NCBI RefSeq assembly: GCF_021290385.1
Contig: NZ_CP089928.1
Coordinates: 2,712,501-2,776,500 of the forward strand
Origin: Microbulbifer sp. YPW16
GTDB lineage: Bacteria; Pseudomonadota; Gammaproteobacteria; Pseudomonadales; Cellvibrionaceae
Reading direction: 5' to 3'
DNA length: 64,000 nucleotides
Under the pieces are notes generated by a model that saw only the letters and a list, made by a program, of their open reading frames with translations, had not been told where the DNA came from and did not search any database. Both the position numbers and the translations under genes were made by a program. Positions 37,128 through 47,485 of the stretch are shown here, piece after piece; within the stretch, counting starts at the first letter, position 1, and every line of letters begins with the position of its first letter.

Positions 37128-38162
37128 TTAGAAATTTTCCGGCATCTTGGCTTTTTCGCGCGCCGTCTCGCGGCTGATGATGCGCTTCTCGACCAGGTCC
37201 TGGAGGCACTGGTCCATGGTCTGCATGCCCACATTGGCGCCGGTCTGGATGGCGGAGTACATCTGCGCGATCTTGTCCTCACGGATCAGGTTACGGATCG
37301 CCGGGGTGCCGCGCATGATTTCATGTGCCGCCACGCGGCCGCCACCGACGCGCTTCATCAGCGTCTGGGAGATCACCGCCTGCAGGGATTCCGACAGCAT
37401 TGAGCGCACCATGGCCTTTTCCGCGGCCGGGAACACGTCAACCACCCGGTCGATGGTCTTGGCGGCGGAGGTGGTGTGCAGGGTGCCGAATACCAGGTGG
37501 CCAGTCTCCGCGGCGGTGAGCGCCAGACGAATGGTCTCCAGGTCACGCATCTCGCCCACGAGGATGATGTCCGGGTCTTCCCGCAGGGCGGAGCGCAGTG
37601 CCTCGGCGAAGCCGTGGGTGTCGCGGTGCACCTCGCGCTGGTTCACCAGGCACTTCTTGGATTCGTGCACGAATTCGATCGGGTCCTCGACGGTGAGGAT
37701 GTGCTCGTACTTGTTGTCATTGATGTAGTCCACCATGGCCGCCAGGCTGGTGGACTTACCGGAACCGGTGGGGCCGGTGACCAGCACCAGGCCGCGCGGC
37801 ATGTCGGAGATCTGCTTGAACACCTGGCCCATGCCCAGGTCCTCCATGGTCAGTACCTTGGAGGGAATGGTCCGGAACACGGCGCCGGCACCGCGGTTGT
37901 GGTTGAAGGCGTTGACCCGGAAGCGGGCGACGCCCGGGACTTCGAAGGAGAAGTCCGTTTCCAGGAACTCCTCGAAATCCTTGCGCTGCTTGTCGTTCAT
38001 GATCTCATAGATCAGCGCGTGGACCTCCTTGTGCTCCATCGGGGGCAGGTTGATGCGGCGCACATCGCCATCCACCCGGATCATCGGCGGCAGCCCGGCG
38101 GAGAGGTGCAAGTCGGAAGCGTTCTGCTTGGCGCTGAAGGCGAGGAGTTCTGTGATGTCCAT
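37128..38162 (-). CDS. pilT: Type IV pilus retraction ATPase PilT
   Basis: A 344-residue hexameric ATPase that powers pilus depolymerisation. It opens MDITELLAFSAKQNASDLHL, has Walker A VTGPTGSGKSTSLA, Walker B ILVGEMRDLETIR, the His box HTTSAAKTIDRVVDVF and the retraction motif AIRNLIRE near residue 288. It is divergent from yggS across 125 bp. Confidence 0.97.
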   Translation of the reverse strand: MDITELLAFSAKQNASDLHLSAGLPPMIRVDGDVRRINLPPMEHKEVHALIYEIMNDKQRKDFEEFLETDFSFEVPGVARFRVNAFNHNRGAGAVFRTIPSKVLTMEDLGMGQVFKQISDMPRGLVLVTGPTGSGKSTSLAAMVDYINDNKYEHILTVEDPIEFVHESKKCLVNQREVHRDTHGFAEALRSALREDPDIILVGEMRDLETIRLALTAAETGHLVFGTLHTTSAAKTIDRVVDVFPAAEKAMVRSMLSESLQAVISQTLMKRVGGGRVAAHEIMRGTPAIRNLIREDKIAQMYSAIQTGANVGMQTMDQCLQDLVEKRIISRETAREKAKMPENF

Positions 38163-38287
38163 ACTGCTACCTTATTGTTCTCGGCGGACCTGTTCTGGTG
38201 ATTATTTAACCTGTGCGAGGCGGCAGCATATGCCTTCCCCGGACTCTGTTAGTACAATCCGCCCATTTCTGGTACCGGACCTAGTAT

Positions 38288-38986
38288 ATGCGCAAAGCGG
38301 ATATCACCGAAAACCTCAATCGCGTGCGTGAGCGGATTGTCACATGTTGCCGTAGCTGCGGTCGCGACAGTGACAGCGTGACACTGCTGGCGGTTTCCAA
38401 GACCAAGCCGGCTGAAGACCTGCGCGCAGCCTTTGCTGCGGGGCAGCGCGATTTTGGCGAAAACTACCTGCAGGAGGCTCTGGACAAGCAGGCTGAACTG
38501 TCAGGCCTGTCGATCTGCTGGCATTTCATCGGCCCGCTGCAGTCGAACAAGACCCGCGCCGTGGCGGAGCATTTCCAGTGGCTGCATACCGTGGACCGGC
38601 TGAAAATTGCCCGGCGGCTGTCGGAACAGCGACCGGCGGGGATGGCACCGCTGAATATCTGCCTGCAGGTGAATATCGATGCCGAGGAGAGCAAGTCCGG
38701 AGTGGCGCCGGCAGAGCTGCCGGCGCTGGCGCGGGCCGTCGCCGGATTGCCCGGCCTGCGGCTGCGGGGCCTGATGGCGATTCCCGCCCCGCGGGCAGAT
38801 GCGGCGGCGCAGCGTGAGCCGTTTGCGGCGCTGGCGGCGCTGCTGCAGCAGTTGCGTGAGGAACTGCCCGGGGCGCCGCTGGACACCCTGTCGATGGGGA
38901 TGTCCGGGGACCTGGAGGCGGCAATCGAGGCAGGCAGCACGATGGTACGGGTGGGCACGGATATCTTCGGGCGGCGCGACCAGTAA
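38288..38986 (+). CDS. yggS: YggS family PLP homeostasis protein
   Basis: A 232-residue PLP-binding TIM-barrel protein (PLPBP/PROSC family). The PLP Lys is in LLAVSKTKP, followed by DFGENYLQEALDK, WHFIGPLQSNKTR and the C-terminal LSMGMSGDLEAAIEAGSTMVR phosphate site. It buffers PLP and affects amino-acid pools; no catalytic activity is known. It starts the yggS-proC-yggT run. Confidence 0.95.
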   Translation: MRKADITENLNRVRERIVTCCRSCGRDSDSVTLLAVSKTKPAEDLRAAFAAGQRDFGENYLQEALDKQAELSGLSICWHFIGPLQSNKTRAVAEHFQWLHTVDRLKIARRLSEQRPAGMAPLNICLQVNIDAEESKSGVAPAELPALARAVAGLPGLRLRGLMAIPAPRADAAAQREPFAALAALLQQLREELPGAPLDTLSMGMSGDLEAAIEAGSTMVRVGTDIFGRRDQ

Positions 38987-39089
38987 GTTGCAGTGGCGGG
39001 CGCCATTCCCACAGGCCCGCCCCGGCGGCCATAATTAGCCCACGCCCGCGCGGCACAGGCACAACAGGATCCAACGACGAGAGGTAACA

Positions 39090-39917
39090 GTGGACACACC
39101 CAGAATGGTATTTATCGGTGGCGCCGGCAACATGGCCGGTGCGGTAATCGGCGGGCTGGTGGCGGATGGCTACCCCGCGGACAGGATCCTGGCGACCGGT
39201 CGCGACCGGCAGAAGCTGGATGCCTTTGCCGCCCGCACCGGGGTGCCGGTGGGCACGGACAACGCGGCGGCCATCGCCGATACCGATATCCTGGTGCTCT
39301 CGGTCAAGCCGCAGGTGATGAAGGACCTGTGTGAATCCATCCGCGACGTGGTGCAGGAGCGCCGGCCGCTGGTGGTAACCCTGGCGGCGGGTATTCCCCT
39401 CGCTGCCTACCAGCGCTGGCTGGGTGAAGGGGTGCCGGTTGTACGGGCCATGCCCAACACGCCGGCGCTGGTGGGCACTGGCGTCACCGGTCTGTTTGCG
39501 GCGGACGATGTCAGTGAGGAGCAGCGCGGCCAGGCGCAGCGCATTGCCGAGGCGGTGGGGCTGGCCCACTGGGTCGATGAGGAATCCGGCATCGACCAGG
39601 TGATTGCGGTGTCAGGCTCCGGGCCGGCTTACTACTTTCTCTTTATGGAGTCGATGATCGATGCGGCGGAGAAGGCCGGCATGGCCCGTGCAGACGCCGA
39701 GCGGCTCACCTTGCAAACCGCTCTGGGTGCGGCGAAACTGGCCACGGCCAGCGACGTCGATGTGGCCCAGCTGCGCCGCAACGTGATGTCTCCCGGTGGC
39801 ACCACGGAGCGCGCCATCCGCTGCTTCGAGCAGGGTGGCCTGAAGTCGCTGGTGGAACAGGCCATGGGCGACTGTGCGGAACGCGCTGCGCAGATGGCGC
39901 GCGAGCTTGACCAGTAG
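39090..39917 (+). CDS. proC: Pyrroline-5-carboxylate reductase
   Basis: A 275-residue NAD(P)H-dependent enzyme for the last step of proline synthesis. The Rossmann motif is FIGGAGNMAGAVIGG and the substrate-binding region SGSGPAYYFLFMESM with VMSPGGTTERAI. The gene starts at a GTG with GAGAGG 5 nt upstream. It lies between yggS and yggT as in many gammaproteobacteria. Confidence 0.96.
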   Translation: MDTPRMVFIGGAGNMAGAVIGGLVADGYPADRILATGRDRQKLDAFAARTGVPVGTDNAAAIADTDILVLSVKPQVMKDLCESIRDVVQERRPLVVTLAAGIPLAAYQRWLGEGVPVVRAMPNTPALVGTGVTGLFAADDVSEEQRGQAQRIAEAVGLAHWVDEESGIDQVIAVSGSGPAYYFLFMESMIDAAEKAGMARADAERLTLQTALGAAKLATASDVDVAQLRRNVMSPGGTTERAIRCFEQGGLKSLVEQAMGDCAERAAQMARELDQ

Positions 39918-39968
39918 CCGGGCACCTTTACGGCAACGACCCCATAACAGAGCTAACAGGGACAATTC

Positions 39969-40574
39969 ATGGGCAATACGTTTTCCAATATCGGCGTTTT
40001 TCTGGTCGCTACACTGGGGATTCTCTTCCTGTTCGCGGTACTGCTGCGCTTCCTGCTGCAGCTGGCGCGGGCCGATTTTTACAATCCCATCTCCCAGGGC
40101 GTGGTGAAAGTCACCAATCCGCTGCTGCTGCCGCTGCGCAAGGTGGTGCCCGGGATGTTCGGCGTCGACATGGCGTCGCTGGTGCTGGCGCTGCTGGTGG
40201 GCACCGTGATGATTATCGTGTGCGGTTTTATGATCGGGGCCGGACTGGTGAACCCATTGAGCGCGCTGTTGTGGTCGTTGATCGGCTGTATCAGCACCAC
40301 TATCGCCATCGTGTTCGTGGGAATGCTGATTTCAATCGTGTTCAGCTGGATTGCACCGCAGAGCAGCCATCCGGCGCTGCTGTTGTTGCACCAGCTGCTG
40401 GAGCCCTTCATGGGCCCGATACGCAAAGTCATCCCGCCGCTGGGAATGATCGACATCAGCCCGATCTTCCTGTTTATCCTGCTGACAGTGGCGGACAAGC
40501 TGCTGGTAGGGTTTGCCCAGGCCGCCAGCATGCCGGCATTTGTCTACAGCCTGTTCTGGCATATTCCTTTCTGA
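39969..40574 (+). CDS. yggT: YggT family membrane protein
   Basis: A 201-residue inner-membrane protein with two YGGT units, each with a hydrophobic pair and a re-entrant motif: LLRFLLQLARADFYNPISQG with TNPLLLPLRKVVPG in the first, and APQSSHPALLLLHQLLEPFMGPIRKVIPP in the second. The function is not settled; homologues affect osmotic tolerance and membrane organisation. A GC-rich hairpin (about 40589-40611) follows. Confidence 0.92.
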   Translation: MGNTFSNIGVFLVATLGILFLFAVLLRFLLQLARADFYNPISQGVVKVTNPLLLPLRKVVPGMFGVDMASLVLALLVGTVMIIVCGFMIGAGLVNPLSALLWSLIGCISTTIAIVFVGMLISIVFSWIAPQSSHPALLLLHQLLEPFMGPIRKVIPPLGMIDISPIFLFILLTVADKLLVGFAQAASMPAFVYSLFWHIPF

Positions 40575-40804
40575 TCCACCGCTGTCCCGCCGGGCGCCGT
40601 GCGCCCGGCGATTCCTGCCCGCCCCCGGCCTGCGCCGCCTGGGCGTTAAACGCCGCATGAATTCCCGGCTTGTGTGTGTATTCCGCGCACTGGGTCGCAT
40701 TTTGCTTGCGCGCCAGCTTTTATAAATGTCCCTGTTAGCGGACAATGCCCCGCTCCCCGGGAAATTCGCAAAATAAAGCAGCAGTAGAAGAACAACAGGA
40801 ATAC

Positions 40805-42772
40805 ATGGAAGACGCCATCTTGCGACAGCACATTGCCGAGTACGACCGCTGGAAGAAAGCGCTCGACCACCAGTTTGACGAGTTCAATAACTGGCTGGAG
40901 CAGCACTTCCCCAACTCCGCCGGCGCCCGCCAGGTAGTGCGGCAGGCCCGCGCGCTGCTGGCGGAGGACCAGTTCACGCTGGCGCTGGTGGGCGAGTTCT
41001 CCCGGGGCAAGACCGAACTGATCAACGCGCTGCTGTCCCATACTTATGGCAAGCGCCTGCTGCCGTCCAAGCCGGGGCGCACCACCATGTGCCCCACCGA
41101 GATCTACAGCGACGGCAGCGACAAGGCCAGCCTGCGCCTGTTGCCCATCGAAACCCTGTCCACCAATACCAGCCTGGAAAGCTTCCGGCGCATCCCGCAG
41201 AAATGGGTCTCGCACCAGTTCAATGCCGATGACCCGGAGGCGACCCGCGCGGCGCTGCAGAAAGTGGCCGCGAGCAAAACGGTTACCCCGGAGGAGGCCG
41301 CGCGCTATGGCTTCGATCGTCGCCACCTGGACAGCCACGGCAACCTGGTGGAGATCCCGGCCTGGCGCTATGCCCTGATCTGCCTGCCGCACCCGCTGCT
41401 GTCACAGGGACTGCGCATCCTCGATACACCGGGGCTCAATGCCCTGGGCAACGAGCCGGAACTGACCCTGAGCACGCTGCCCAGTGCCCAGGCGGTGGCC
41501 TTCCTGCTGTCCGCCGATGCGGGCGTAAGCGGTACTGACCTGAATATGTGGGAGACCCACCTGGTGCCGTTGAAGGAACACCGCGGCACCGCGGTAATGG
41601 CGCTGCTGAACAAGATCGATGTGCTCTGGGGAGACCCGGACGAGGATCACGAGCAGATGCTGCGCGGTATGCGCGCGCAGGTTGCCAAGCTGCTGGAGCT
41701 GCCGATGGAGAGCGTGGTGGGGGTGTCCGCCAAGCAGGCCCTGGTGGCACGGCACCAGCGCGACCCGCAGCTGCTGCGGGACAGCCATTTCCAGGACTTC
41801 GAGCGCATGCTGGTGGAGCGCCTGCTGGAGCACCGCCAGAAAGTTTCCGAGCACCGCTCCCTGCACCAGGCACTGACGCTGATGGCGGATACCCGCGACC
41901 TGCTCAAGCGCCGGCTCAACAGCGGTCGCGCGGCACTGTCCCACCTGGAGCAGAACAGCGGCACCACCAAGGAGCAACTGGAAGAGCTGGTGGCCCTGCA
42001 CAAGACCGCCCGCGAGCAACACAAGCTCTGCCACCAGGAGCTGCTGACCCTGAAATCCAGCCAGCGCATGCTGGCCCGCCAGCGTGCGGCCCTGCTGGAG
42101 CCGGTGTCCAGCCAGCAGCTGCAGACCCTGATCGAGGAAACCAGTCGCGCGCTCTACGAGCGCTGGACGCCGCTGGGACTGGCCAAGGCCATCGACGATT
42201 TCATGCACGGTGTGGATCACCAGCTGGGCAGCCTGGAACGCGAGGCGGAACAGGCTAACCGGGTGGTGGATGCGATCTTCGAGCGCTCCTCGCTGAGTCA
42301 CCTGGATGCCAGTGAACAGCATCTCGACATGGGCAGCTTCCGCGCTGCCCTGCGCGGCCTGCACCGCCAGGCGGCCCAGCTGCGCCGCTCGCCGCAGCTA
42401 TTGCTGGCGCGCCGCAACCGCCTGACGGAGCGCTTCCTGGCCACCCTCGCCAGCGAGGTGGGCCGGCTCTACAGCCAGCTGATTTCCGCTGCCGATGGCT
42501 GGCTCGACCAGGCGCTGGAACCCCTCAAACAGCACGCGCAGTACCAGAAGCACCTGCTGAACCGGCACCTGATCAAGCTTACCGAGCTGAAGCAGAAGAC
42601 CCAGAGCAAGCGCACCGACCTGCGTGCGCTGGAGAGCGAAGTGGTGCGCAACGACAGCGCGCTGGCATCCCTGGAAGAGCTGCTGCGCCGCAGCGCGCCA
42701 TCACCGCGTCCGGTGGCCCCGCCGCCCCGGGCCAGCAATGTGACCCCGCTGAAGGCCCCGGCCAGCAACTGA
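40805..42772 (+). CDS. Dynamin-family GTPase
   Basis: A 655-residue dynamin-like protein. G1 is GEFSRGKTELINALL, G2 probably TTMCPTE, G3 LDTPGLNALG and G4 LLNKIDVLWG. After the ~300-residue GTPase domain comes a long helical region with coiled-coil character, as in bacterial dynamin-like proteins that remodel membranes, and a Pro-rich tail. No transmembrane hairpin is evident. I placed the start at 40805 because AGGA precedes it; an upstream ATG at 40745 adds 20 residues without a ribosome site. The gene interrupts the usual yggT-metX neighbourhood. Confidence 0.85.
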   Translation: MEDAILRQHIAEYDRWKKALDHQFDEFNNWLEQHFPNSAGARQVVRQARALLAEDQFTLALVGEFSRGKTELINALLSHTYGKRLLPSKPGRTTMCPTEIYSDGSDKASLRLLPIETLSTNTSLESFRRIPQKWVSHQFNADDPEATRAALQKVAASKTVTPEEAARYGFDRRHLDSHGNLVEIPAWRYALICLPHPLLSQGLRILDTPGLNALGNEPELTLSTLPSAQAVAFLLSADAGVSGTDLNMWETHLVPLKEHRGTAVMALLNKIDVLWGDPDEDHEQMLRGMRAQVAKLLELPMESVVGVSAKQALVARHQRDPQLLRDSHFQDFERMLVERLLEHRQKVSEHRSLHQALTLMADTRDLLKRRLNSGRAALSHLEQNSGTTKEQLEELVALHKTAREQHKLCHQELLTLKSSQRMLARQRAALLEPVSSQQLQTLIEETSRALYERWTPLGLAKAIDDFMHGVDHQLGSLEREAEQANRVVDAIFERSSLSHLDASEQHLDMGSFRAALRGLHRQAAQLRRSPQLLLARRNRLTERFLATLASEVGRLYSQLISAADGWLDQALEPLKQHAQYQKHLLNRHLIKLTELKQKTQSKRTDLRALESEVVRNDSALASLEELLRRSAPSPRPVAPPPRASNVTPLKAPASN

Positions 42773-42894
42773 CGCTGGCCATCATTTGTAATTTTCCGGC
42801 GCGCTCCCGTAAACTTGCCGCACGCCCCGATCGCCGCACTGGCGTGCAGCAGTGTGCCCGGGGGCCCCGATTCTGATCACCAAGCGAAGCCGCC

Positions 42895-44130
42895 TTGTCC
42901 ACGGAAAAAGTCTCCCCCTCAGCAGACGCGCGCCCGCAGCCTGCCGGTGCCGCGCCCTCCGGATCCGGCCCGGCCAGTGCGGCGGGCTCAGTCGGTATTG
43001 TGGTACCGCAGCGGCATACATTCAGTGAGCCACTGGAACTGGCCTGTGGGCGCACGCTGCGTGACTACACGCTCGTTTACGAAACCTATGGCGAGCTCAA
43101 TGCCGAGCGCAGCAATGCGGTGCTGATCTGCCACGCGTTGTCCGGCCATCACCACGCCGCCGGGCGCCACCATCCCGACGACAAGCGCCCCGGCTGGTGG
43201 GACAACTATATTGGGCCCGGCAAGCCGATCGATACCGACCGCTTTTTCGTGGTGTCGCTGAATAACCTGGGGGGCTGCCACGGTTCCACCGGCCCGGCGG
43301 ACACCAACCCGGAAACGGGCCGGCCCTGGGGGCCGGATTTCCCCATGCTGCGCGTGCGCGACTGGGTGCACAGCCAGGCGCGGCTGGCCGATGTCCTCGG
43401 CATCGATCAGTGGGCCGCAGTGATTGGCGGCAGCCTGGGTGGCATGCAGGCAATGCGCTGGGCACTCGAGTACCCGGAGCGGTTACGCCACTGCGTGGTG
43501 ATCGCCTCGGCAATGAAGCTCTCGGCGCAGAACATTGCCTTCAACGAGACGGCACGGCAGGCGATTACCTCGGACCCGGACTTCTGCGAGGGCCGCTACC
43601 TGGAACAGGGTCAGCTGCCCCGCCGGGGCCTGGCCGTGGCGCGCATGATTGGCCACATCACCTACCTGTCCGATGATGGCCTGGGACGCAAGTTCGGGCG
43701 CGAACTGCGCTCCGGCAGCTTCCGCCTGGGGGCGGAGGAAGAAGTGGAATTCCAGGTGCAGAGTTACCTGCGTTACCAGGGCGATACCTTCTCCAGCAGC
43801 TTCGACCCCAACACCTATATCCTGATGACCCGTGCACTGGATTATTTTGACCTGGCGCGGGAATACGGCGACGACCCGGTGGCGGCTTTCTCCCATGCCC
43901 GCTGCCGTTTCCTGTTGCTGTCGTTCACGTCCGACTGGCGCTTTGCGCCCGAGCGGTCGCGGGAAATTGCCGACGCATTGATGCACGCCAATATTCCTGT
44001 CAGCTACGCCGAGATTGAGTCCGCCATGGGACATGACGCCTTCCTGTTGCCCAATGATCGCTATCGACGGGTGTTCGGCACCTATATGGCAGGCGTTGCC
44101 GCGGAATGCAGTGAAGAGGTGAACGGCTGA
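42895..44130 (+). CDS. metX: Homoserine O-acyltransferase MetX
   Basis: A 411-residue alpha/beta-hydrolase-fold transferase for the first step of methionine synthesis. The nucleophile elbow is [14 protein letters not shown]; the triad is completed by Asp in [11 protein letters not shown] and His in [25 protein letters not shown] is conserved. Related Pseudomonas enzymes use succinyl-CoA despite the MetX name; specificity cannot be decided here. The start is a TTG at 42895, in line with homologues, but it lacks a strong ribosome site. The stop overlaps metW. Confidence 0.93.
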   Translation: MSTEKVSPSADARPQPAGAAPSGSGPASAAGSVGIVVPQRHTFSEPLELACGRTLRDYTLVYETYGELNAERSNAVLICHALSGHHHAAGRHHPDDKRPGWWDNYIGPGKPIDTDRFFVVSLNNLGGCHGSTGPADTNPETGRPWGPDFPMLRVRDWVHSQARLADVLGIDQWAAVIGGSLGGMQAMRWALEYPERLRHCVVIASAMKLSAQNIAFNETARQAITSDPDFCEGRYLEQGQLPRRGLAVARMIGHITYLSDDGLGRKFGRELRSGSFRLGAEEEVEFQVQSYLRYQGDTFSSSFDPNTYILMTRALDYFDLAREYGDDPVAAFSHARCRFLLLSFTSDWRFAPERSREIADALMHANIPVSYAEIESAMGHDAFLLPNDRYRRVFGTYMAGVAAECSEEVNG

Positions 44131-44720
44131 TGCGTATCGATCTGGACATCATCCAGGAGTGGATCGCGCCGCATACCCGCGTACTGGACCTGGGCTGTGG
44201 CGATGGCCTGTTGCTGGAGCAGCTCGGCCGCCACAAGCAGGTGAGTGGCTACGGCCTGGAAATCGACCACGGACAGATCGAGCGCTGCCTGGCGCGCGGG
44301 GTCAATGTGGTGGAGCAGAACCTGGACCAGGGCCTGGGCAATTTTGCCGACGGCAGTTTTGATACGGTGGTGATGACCCAGGCCCTGCAGACCCTGCGCC
44401 AGCCACACCTGGTAGTGCGGGAGATGCTGCGGGTGGGGCGTGAGTGCATCATTACCTTCCCCAACTTCGGCCAGTGGAGCGCACGCTGGCACCTGGCCTT
44501 TTCCGGGCGTATGCCCGTGTCGGATTTATTACCATTTGAGTGGTACGACACGCCCAATATTCATTTTTGTACTTTCCGGGACTTTGACCTGCTCTGTCGG
44601 GAGAACGACTGGACTATCCTGCACCGGCAGGTAGTATCAGAGTCATTGCCAGGCAGGGCGTTCAAGGATTTCCTGCCCAATCTGTTCGGCGAGACGGCAA
44701 TTTACCATCTCACTCGCTAA
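44130..44720 (+). CDS. metW: Methionine biosynthesis protein MetW
   Basis: A 196-residue SAM-methyltransferase-fold protein. VLDLGCGDGLLLEQLG is motif I, followed by GLEIDHGQIERCLARGVNV and VMTQALQTLRQPHLVVREML. MetW pairs with MetX in proteobacteria and is needed for full activity. The TGATG overlap with metX indicates coupling. Confidence 0.95.
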   Translation: MRIDLDIIQEWIAPHTRVLDLGCGDGLLLEQLGRHKQVSGYGLEIDHGQIERCLARGVNVVEQNLDQGLGNFADGSFDTVVMTQALQTLRQPHLVVREMLRVGRECIITFPNFGQWSARWHLAFSGRMPVSDLLPFEWYDTPNIHFCTFRDFDLLCRENDWTILHRQVVSESLPGRAFKDFLPNLFGETAIYHLTR

Positions 44721-44811
44721 ACTGAATCTAGTAAAAGTAAAAGCGCGCCATGCGGCCCCGCTGTAACCGGGCCACGCAGACCGCGCACCGCAGGTGACAG
44801 AGGAGGTGAAC

Positions 44812-45264
44812 GTGAAACGCATCTTAGCCGCAGTGGGCGCCGCCGTGCTGCTGTTCTGGGCTGCCAGCGCCGCGGCGCAGGAAGCCAAGATCATCAAGAG
44901 CCATGAGGATTTCGGTGACTACCGGGTGATCTATTCGGTATTCAACAGCGATTTCATCAAACCGGAGATTGCGCAGAACTACCAGTTGGTGCGCGCCGGT
45001 GACCGCGCCTTCGTCAATGTGTCGGTGGTGAAAAAAGACGGCGGCACCAAGGGGCTGGCCTCCGAGATGTCGGGAACCGCCAGCAACCTGATGCAACAGT
45101 CGCGCAACCTGGAATTCACCGAGATTCGCGACGGGGATGCAGTTTATTACCTGGCACCCCTGCGTTTCGAGGATGAAGAGGTGCTGACGTTCAATGTGAA
45201 TGTCAAACTGCCCGATGGCCGCACCGAGACCATTACTTTCCGGCGCAAGCTGGAGCGCGGCTGA
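44812..45264 (+). CDS. DUF4426 exported protein
   Basis: A 150-residue protein with a signal peptide (cleavage near ASAAAQEAK) and a DUF4426 domain: HEDFGDYRVIYSVFNSDF and PEIAQNYQLVRAGDRAFVN. The start is a GTG at 44812 with AGGAGG at 5 nt. It sits between metW and rdgB as in Pseudomonas. The function is unknown; it is probably periplasmic. Confidence 0.88.
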   Translation: MKRILAAVGAAVLLFWAASAAAQEAKIIKSHEDFGDYRVIYSVFNSDFIKPEIAQNYQLVRAGDRAFVNVSVVKKDGGTKGLASEMSGTASNLMQQSRNLEFTEIRDGDAVYYLAPLRFEDEEVLTFNVNVKLPDGRTETITFRRKLERG

Positions 45265-45304
45265 AGGCCGGCCATTCCCGACGGCGTTACCTGGAAAGCA
45301 AGCA

Positions 45305-45330
45305 AAGCGAGCGCCTGGCGCTCGCTTTTA
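45305..45330 (+). terminator. Terminator after the DUF4426 gene
   Basis: AAGCGAGCGCC-TGGCGCTCGCTTTT is a strong stem with a short T-run, 41 bp past the stop codon. Confidence 0.8.
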
Positions 45331-45401
45331 CGTTGCGCTACCGCATCGACGGTGGCGGTAGCCGCATACCGGCAATAAAAGACAAATCCTGGAATTCCTG
45401 A

Positions 45402-46028
45402 ATGTTTGACAAGATCGTGCTGGCCAGTGGCAATGCCGGCAAGTTACGCGAATTTTCCCAGCTTTTCTCAAGCTGGGACATCGAGGTGGCACCGCAGTCC
45501 GATTTCGATGTGCCGGAGGCCGATGAAACCGGCCTCAGCTTTATCGAGAACGCCCTGATCAAGGCGCGCCATGCCAGCCGCATCAGCGGGTTACCGGCGC
45601 TTGCCGATGACTCAGGCCTGGCGGTGGACGCACTTGGCGGTGCACCGGGCATCTATTCGGCCCGCTACGCAGGCAGTGACGCCAGTGACGCGGACAACAA
45701 CCGCAAGCTCCTGGAGGCGCTGGCGGATGTGCCCGACGAGCGCCGGGGAGCGAGCTTCCATTGTGCCCTGGCGTTCGTGCGTTCCCATGACGACCCGGTA
45801 CCGCTGGTGTGCAGTGCGCGCTGGAGCGGGCGTATCCTGCGGGAGCCGGCCGGGGAGCAGGGCTTTGGTTACGACCCGCTGTTCTATGTGGAAGAGCAGG
45901 GCTGCAGTTCCGCGGAGCTGCCGCGCGAGGTGAAAAACCGCATCAGTCACCGCGCCCGGGCGGTGCAGCAGTTCGGGCAACTCTGGCAGGAATTGATGGG
46001 GCGTGAACAGATAAAGGGTGGGAACTGA
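45402..46028 (+). CDS. rdgB: dITP/XTP pyrophosphatase RdgB
   Basis: A 208-residue Ham1/ITPase enzyme that removes non-canonical purine triphosphates. [36 protein letters not shown] and [14 protein letters not shown] are family motifs. Its stop lies 2 bp before the hemW start, so the two genes are coupled. Confidence 0.95.
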   Translation: MFDKIVLASGNAGKLREFSQLFSSWDIEVAPQSDFDVPEADETGLSFIENALIKARHASRISGLPALADDSGLAVDALGGAPGIYSARYAGSDASDADNNRKLLEALADVPDERRGASFHCALAFVRSHDDPVPLVCSARWSGRILREPAGEQGFGYDPLFYVEEQGCSSAELPREVKNRISHRARAVQQFGQLWQELMGREQIKGGN

Positions 46029-46030
46029 AG

Positions 46031-47245
46031 TTGGCGGAAGAGCGTGACAAGCTGCTGGCGCTGCCGCCGCTGAGCCTCTATGTGCATATTCCCTGGTGTG
46101 TGCGCAAATGCCCCTACTGCGACTTCAATTCCCACGCCGCCGGCGAAACGCTGCCTGAGACGGAATACGTGGCGCAGCTGGAGCGTGACCTGCGCAGCCA
46201 GCGGCTGTGGGCGCAGGGGCGCCGGTTGCAGAGCATCTTCTTCGGCGGTGGCACCCCGAGCCTGTTCTCGCCGCAGGCCATCGGTGCCATTCTCGCCGCT
46301 GCGGAGCGGGAAGTAGGCTTTGCGGATGATATCGAGATCACCCTGGAGGCAAACCCGGGCACCTTCGAGCAGGCCAAGTTCGCCGGCTACCGCGCCGCCG
46401 GGGTCAACCGGCTGTCGATCGGGGTGCAGAGCTTCGATACGCAACAGCTGGATAACCTGGGCCGGATCCACTCCGGCAGCGAGGCCGAGGGCGCGCTGGA
46501 AATGGCACGCCGGGCGGGCTTCGACAATATCAACCTGGACCTGATGCACGGCCTGCCGCAGCAGTCCGAGGAAGAGGCGCTGGCGGACCTGCGCCGGGCG
46601 GTGTCACTGGCGCCGGAGCATATCTCCTGGTATCAGCTGACCATCGAGCCCAATACTGCCTTTTACAGTGCGCCGCCGGTGGTGCCGGGTCCCGCCCATA
46701 TTGTCTCCATGCAGGGTTCCGGCCGCGAGTACCTGGCGCTGCAGGGCTACGGCCGCTACGAGGTGTCCGCCTACTGCCAGGCGGGGCTGGAGTCCCGCCA
46801 CAACCTCAATTACTGGTCCTTTGGCGACTACCTGGGCATCGGCGCCGGTGCCCACGGCAAGGTCACGCTGCCCGGGGAGGGGCGGATACTGCGTAGCCGC
46901 CGCACCCGTGCCCCCCGGCACTATTTAGCGCTTCCGCGGGCCGCAGGCGCTGAAGCGCTACCGCTGGCTAACGGCGAGGATGCGCTGGAGTTGCCGCTGG
47001 TGGAGGCCGTGGCCACCGAGGAGTTGCCGCTGGAGTTCCTGATGAATGCGTTGCGACTGGTCCGAGGCGTGCCGGTGGGGAGCTTCGCCCCCTATACCGG
47101 GCTGCCGCTGGCGGTGCTGGAGCGCCAGTGGCCATCGCTTGAGCAACTGCAGCTGGTACAGCCACTGGGGCCGCGCATCGCCGCCAGCACCTTCGGCTTC
47201 GACTACCTTGACGAGATCCTGCAGCGGTTCCTGGAACAGCCCTGA
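46031..47245 (+). CDS. hemW: Radical SAM haem chaperone HemW
   Basis: A 404-residue radical-SAM protein. The cluster motif is WCVRKCPYCDFNSH (CX3CX2C plus the HemW Phe/Asn/Ser/His extension), followed by FFGGGTPSL and NRLSIGVQSFD. HemW delivers haem to respiratory enzymes; it was formerly called an oxygen-independent coproporphyrinogen oxidase. The likely start is a TTG. A C-terminal HemN-type domain is present. Confidence 0.94.
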   Translation: MAEERDKLLALPPLSLYVHIPWCVRKCPYCDFNSHAAGETLPETEYVAQLERDLRSQRLWAQGRRLQSIFFGGGTPSLFSPQAIGAILAAAEREVGFADDIEITLEANPGTFEQAKFAGYRAAGVNRLSIGVQSFDTQQLDNLGRIHSGSEAEGALEMARRAGFDNINLDLMHGLPQQSEEEALADLRRAVSLAPEHISWYQLTIEPNTAFYSAPPVVPGPAHIVSMQGSGREYLALQGYGRYEVSAYCQAGLESRHNLNYWSFGDYLGIGAGAHGKVTLPGEGRILRSRRTRAPRHYLALPRAAGAEALPLANGEDALELPLVEAVATEELPLEFLMNALRLVRGVPVGSFAPYTGLPLAVLERQWPSLEQLQLVQPLGPRIAASTFGFDYLDEILQRFLEQP

Positions 47246-47485
47246 GCGAACCTGCAACCAGCCCTGAGCCAACCGGGAACCCGCCCCGGGGACCAGGGGC
47301 CATAATTGAACCAGTGGGCAGGCCTGCAGTTGACGGGCTTGAAACCGGCACCTGTGCCCCCATCTAGGGGGGAAACGGTGCCCCGGGGCCATCCCTTGCG
47401 GGTGGGGCCGGGCAGTCCTTATCATGTGCCGGCACCCCGCCGCGGGGTCGACCGCACCGAGTAACCCAGAGAACAGGAAAGCAAT

